From positions 1-9,539 of the forward strand of contig CAYMFU010000294.1 in assembly GCA_964389805.1 (NCBI GenBank): a DNA stretch of 9,539 nt, read 5' to 3'. This DNA comes from JAGTVG01 sp964389805. GTDB lineage: Bacteria > Bacteroidota > Bacteroidia > Cytophagales > Cyclobacteriaceae. The notes beneath the pieces are model-generated. The model saw nothing but the letters and a program-made list of their open reading frames with translations, ran no database searches and was not told where the DNA came from. Both the position numbers and the translations under genes were made by a program. Of the stretch, positions 7,348 to 9,539 are shown in pieces (the first letter of the stretch is position 1; every line of letters begins with the position of its first letter).

Positions 7348-7400
7348 AATATAAATTTCTCAAGCCACCACCAGTACAAAGTATTTCTGTTTTCTTTCAT
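7338..7400 (-). CDS. trpL: trp operon leader peptide with three tandem Trp codons
   Basis: ATG at 7400 opens a 20-codon frame, MKENRNTLYWWWLEKFIFQL, ending in TAA at 7340-7338. Codons 10-12 are TGG TGG TGG (7373-7365). Tryptophan is the rarest residue and uses a single codon, so three in a row immediately upstream of a trp operon and before a terminator hairpin is the hallmark of a ribosome-mediated attenuator peptide. The peptide itself is unlikely to have another job: slow decoding of the Trp codons when charged tRNA-Trp is scarce is the signal. The frame is too short for ordinary gene calling. The ATG lies only 8 nt downstream of a TAnnTTTG promoter box, so the mRNA may have a very short 5' end. 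Confidence 0.88.
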   Translation of the reverse strand: MKENRNTLYWWWLEKFIFQL

Positions 7401-7408
7401 ATTGATGA

Positions 7409-7439
7409 CAAATGTAAAAAGTAAATTTAATTTTGAAAA
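7409..7439 (-). promoter_or_regulatory. Probable trp operon promoter (Bacteroidota -33/-7 type)
   Basis: TACATTTG at 7416-7409 matches the Bacteroidota -7 consensus TAnnTTTG exactly. A TTTT at 7439-7436 (consensus TTTG, 3 of 4) stands 19 nt upstream, the usual spacing. It lies directly before the leader peptide, so transcription would begin within a few nt of the trpL ATG. The AT-rich background makes TAnnTTTG matches fairly common, so position is the main support. Confidence 0.55.
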
Positions 7440-7458
7440 CATAAAGACTGGAAATTTA

Positions 7459-7493
7459 CAATATTTTTACTTTCAGCCTGAAATATTGCAATA
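7459..7493. repeat. Inverted repeats in the gap between the dehydrogenase gene and the trp promoter
   Basis: CAATATTT (7459-7466) and AAATATTG (7481-7488) form a perfect 8-bp inverted repeat around 14 nt. Within it, TTTCAG-C-CTGAAA (7471-7483) is a second, partly competing hairpin, and TATTGCAATA (7484-7493) is a 10-bp palindrome. The element lies 26 nt downstream of the dehydrogenase stop and about 20 nt upstream of the -33 box. It could be a transcript end for the dehydrogenase gene or an operator site. No U-run follows on the minus strand, so a standard terminator is doubtful. AT-rich sequence gives such repeats by chance fairly often. Confidence 0.35.
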
Positions 7494-7518
7494 ATTACAT
7501 CTAAATCCTGGCCTGAGT

Positions 7519-8727
7519 TTAAACAAATGCAGAAATTCCGGTTATTTCCTTTCCTAAAATGAGCAAATGAATATCGTGAGTGCCTTCATAAGTTATTACC
7601 GATTCAAGGTTCATCATATGCCTCATGATCGGGTATTCACCGGTTATGCCCATCCCTCCAAAGATCTGCCTGGCCTCACGCGCTATTTTCAGAGCCACAT
7701 CTACATTATTTCGTTTTGCCAGGGAAATCTGTGCCGAACTGGCCTTGCCCTCACTCATTAATTCACCAAGCCGCCAGTTCAGCAACTGGGCTTTGGTGAT
7801 CTCCGTGAGCATCTCAGCCAGTTTTTTCTGCGTAAGCTGAAATGAGGCAATCGGCTTATCGAACTGTATTCTTTCATTGGCATATTTTCTGGCTGATTCA
7901 TAGCAATCCATGGCAGCGCCTATTACTCCCCAGGCAATTCCATACCGGGCCGAATCAAGACAGCCAAGAGGAGCGCTCAAGCCATCCCTTTCAGGAAGGA
8001 TCTGCTCTTTTGGCACCTTAACATTATCAAAAACCAATTCACCGGTACAACTGGCACGTAAAGACCACTTCCCATGCGTTTCAGGAGTTGATAAGCCTAC
8101 CATTTCCCGTTCAAGTATCATTCCTTTGATCCTTTCCGTATCATCTTTTGCCCATACGATGGCTATATCCGCTTCAGGTGCATTGGATATCCACATTTTA
8201 GATCCATTTAATACATAATGGTCTCCCTTGTCAATGATCCTGCTTTTCATTCCCGCTGGATTTGACCCAAAATCAGGTTCTGTCAAGCCAAAACATCCAA
8301 GTAACTCTCCGGAAGCCAGTTTAGGCAAATACTTTTCCTTTTGAGCTTCAGACCCATATTTGTAGATCGGATACATAACCAGGGAACCTTGAACGGAGGC
8401 CGTAGACCGCATTCCGGAATCACCCCTTTCAATTTCCTGCATGATCAATCCATAAGAAATATAATCCATATCGCCACCACCATATTTTGCAGGTATAAAG
8501 GGCCCAAAAGCACCTATATCGCCAAACTTTTTAACTATTGTCGTTGGGAATATCGAGTTCTGTGCCCATTCTTCAATAAAAGGTGTGATTTCCTGTTTTA
8601 CAAAGTCACGCATAGCACTTCGGACCAGAATATGTTCCTCTGTTAGAAGTCCGTCAATATCGTAAAAATCAGGAGATTCAAAATCATCATAAAAAGATGT
8701 TTTGGTGCCGGAAGGATGCTCAGACAT
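7519..8727 (-). CDS. gcdH: Acyl-CoA dehydrogenase, glutaryl-CoA dehydrogenase type
   Basis: This 402-residue FAD enzyme most resembles glutaryl-CoA dehydrogenase, which oxidises and decarboxylates glutaryl-CoA to crotonyl-CoA in lysine and tryptophan breakdown. An N-terminal helical domain (about 25-145) contains EIERGDSGMRSTASVQ (98-113), where Arg107 and Glu100 align with human Arg94 and Glu87, which handle the glutaryl carboxylate. The FAD/substrate motif is CFGLTEPDFGSNP (145-157) and MWISN is at 178-182. The C-terminal helical domain ends with TYEGTHDIH (379-387), whose Glu381 is the catalytic base and Tyr380 matches the GCDH-specific tyrosine. NARYGIAWGV-like (here SARYGIAWGV, 259-268) and LKRNN-like segments are also typical. 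Length equals the mature mammalian enzyme. A nondecarboxylating relative cannot be excluded from sequence. It is probably transcribed separately from trp, from a promoter box at 8767-8760. Confidence 0.9.
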   Translation of the reverse strand: MSEHPSGTKTSFYDDFESPDFYDIDGLLTEEHILVRSAMRDFVKQEITPFIEEWAQNSIFPTTIVKKFGDIGAFGPFIPAKYGGGDMDYISYGLIMQEIERGDSGMRSTASVQGSLVMYPIYKYGSEAQKEKYLPKLASGELLGCFGLTEPDFGSNPAGMKSRIIDKGDHYVLNGSKMWISNAPEADIAIVWAKDDTERIKGMILEREMVGLSTPETHGKWSLRASCTGELVFDNVKVPKEQILPERDGLSAPLGCLDSARYGIAWGVIGAAMDCYESARKYANERIQFDKPIASFQLTQKKLAEMLTEITKAQLLNWRLGELMSEGKASSAQISLAKRNNVDVALKIAREARQIFGGMGITGEYPIMRHMMNLESVITYEGTHDIHLLILGKEITGISAFV

Positions 8728-8759
8728 GGGATTATGTTGTTTTAGTGAATTATATATAC

Positions 8760-8789
8760 CAAATTTACAATTATAATGTTATAAGTAAA
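8760..8789 (-). promoter_or_regulatory. Probable promoter of the glutaryl-CoA dehydrogenase-like gene
   Basis: TAAATTTG at 8767-8760 fits the TAnnTTTG -7 consensus exactly, and TTTA at 8789-8786 stands 18 nt upstream as a partial -33 element. The expected transcript start leaves a 5' leader of roughly 25 nt before the ATG at 8727. The 143-nt divergent gap 8728-8870 must also hold the promoter of the plus-strand gene. The best plus-strand candidate, TAAATTTT at 8797-8804, is one base off the consensus and not convincing. Confidence 0.5.
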
Positions 8790-8870
8790 TAACAGGTAAA
8801 TTTTTTTCAGGTGTATGTATAAAACAGGCTGCCTCCAGGACGTTAAAAGGATGTTGGTAAAAGGTAGCCT

Positions 8871-9539
8871 ATGAGGTCTATGTCAAGAATCCTTTCTTTA
8901 AGCCTTATTATTTTTATAGCATGTGGAAACCTTCTGTATGCACAGCGGGTCACAGTTAACACCTATTTTGAAGAAGGTGACACAAGAATAAAAGAAACTT
9001 TTATGGTCCTTGAAAGCAACAGGAATATGCTGGATGGGAAGTATATGTCATTTTACCAGAATGGGAACACCAAATCTGAAGGTTTTTACCAGAATAACGA
9101 TCCTACCGGATACTGGAATTATTATTATGAAGGCGGGAAACTGAAAATGCGGGGTCAGTTAAAGGGCAATTCGAATTATGGCTTATGGAAATATTATTAT
9201 GAAAATGGTCAGATAAGCATGGAAGGGAATATTTACAATGGAAAGAGAGAAGGTGAATGGAGGTTTTATTTCGAAAGTGGAGCAAAGAAAAGCAGAGGGG
9301 ATTTCAAGAAAGGAGAAAAAGCAGGGATATGGAACCATTTTTATGAAGACGGCACCTTGAAAGCCCAGGCTTATCATGAAGATGAAGTCGGTTTTTATAA
9401 GGAATTCTACAACAACGGCAAGGTGAGAGTCCAGGGCTATAATATTAATGGCAAAAGCGATTCTACATGGGTTTATTTCTATGAGGACGGAGGGAAACAG
9501 GCAGAGGGTAAATTTAATGAAGGTTTGCGATCAGGGTTA
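8871..9539 (+). CDS. Exported MORN-type (MORN_2/YwqK-like) repeat protein, partial (C-terminus outside window)
   Basis: The frame opens with ATG at 8871 and is still open after 223 codons at the window edge, so it is truncated here. AAAAGG ends 6 nt before the ATG, a good ribosome binding site; a second in-frame ATG at 8880 would drop three residues. Residues 1-24 form a signal peptide with a hydrophobic core SLSLIIFIA and likely cleavage after LLYA, before Gln25. The mature part is built of about 24-residue repeats with a G-x-W-x-x-Y/F-Y-x-x-G core at about 55, 80, 104, 128, 152, 173 and 198 (for example GLWKYYYENG and GEWRFYFESG). Such proteins are often named YwqK-family antitoxins in databases, but no toxin partner is seen and export argues against that role. 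The function is unknown; the periplasm or outer surface is the likely location. Confidence 0.88.
   Translation, partial: MRSMSRILSLSLIIFIACGNLLYAQRVTVNTYFEEGDTRIKETFMVLESNRNMLDGKYMSFYQNGNTKSEGFYQNNDPTGYWNYYYEGGKLKMRGQLKGNSNYGLWKYYYENGQISMEGNIYNGKREGEWRFYFESGAKKSRGDFKKGEKAGIWNHFYEDGTLKAQAYHEDEVGFYKEFYNNGKVRVQGYNINGKSDSTWVYFYEDGGKQAEGKFNEGLRSGL

Noticed and set aside
7459..7488. Inverted repeat as a standard Rho-independent terminator for the dehydrogenase gene
   Set aside because: No U-run follows on the minus strand and the stem is nearly all A/T, so it is listed only as a repeat.
8851..8874. Seven-codon ORF whose TGA overlaps the ATG of the MORN-type gene
   Set aside because: It is very short, its start has no well-placed binding site, and the downstream gene has its own good AAAAGG site, so chance is the simpler reading.
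8916..8930. Possible lipobox (FIAC, Cys18) making the MORN-type protein a lipoprotein
   Set aside because: Position -3 is Phe rather than Leu/Val/Ile, and a better signal peptidase I site (LLYA before Gln25) follows a few residues later.
9103..9377. Two overlapping minus-strand frames of about 60 codons
   Set aside because: They are antisense to the repeat-rich plus-strand gene, whose repeat periodicity and signal peptide show the real coding strand.

Overview
The window looks like chromosomal DNA of a Bacteroidota bacterium (Cytophagales- or Flavobacteriia-like; this rank is inference). The signs are moderate AT richness, weak Shine-Dalgarno signals, promoter-like TAnnTTTG boxes, and protein sequences typical of the phylum. 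All eight trp-side genes and the acyl-CoA dehydrogenase lie on the minus strand. One partial gene at the right end lies on the plus strand.

Layout in minus-strand reading order, right to left: a glutaryl-CoA dehydrogenase-like gene (8727-7519); a 264-nt gap holding an inverted repeat, a probable promoter and a trp attenuator; then trpE, trpG, trpD, trpC, trpF, trpB, trpA and the first 179 codons of a DAHP synthase (aroF) that runs off the left edge. This is a complete tryptophan pathway from chorismate to tryptophan, with the entry enzyme of the shikimate pathway attached at the distal end. Spacing is tight (4-nt overlap for trpF/trpB, 7 to 34 nt elsewhere), except for trpG-trpD (139 nt) and trpB-trpA (89 nt). 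Both wider gaps contain open frames that could encode short peptides.

The best non-annotated signal is upstream of trpE. A 20-codon leader ORF (7400-7338) carries three consecutive Trp codons. It is followed by a 9-bp hairpin with a run of U, 22 nt before the trpE start. The leader stop-codon region is complementary to the terminator loop and 3' arm. Ribosome stalling on the Trp codons would leave this antiterminator free, while a ribosome at the stop codon would cover it. The sequence therefore reads as ribosome-mediated transcription attenuation of the whole trp-aroF operon.

At the right end, divergent from the dehydrogenase, a plus-strand gene starting at 8871 encodes an exported MORN-type repeat protein truncated by the window edge. 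No rRNA, tRNA, CRISPR array, insertion sequence or phage gene was recognised. Apart from the leader system, this is an ordinary core-metabolism region.
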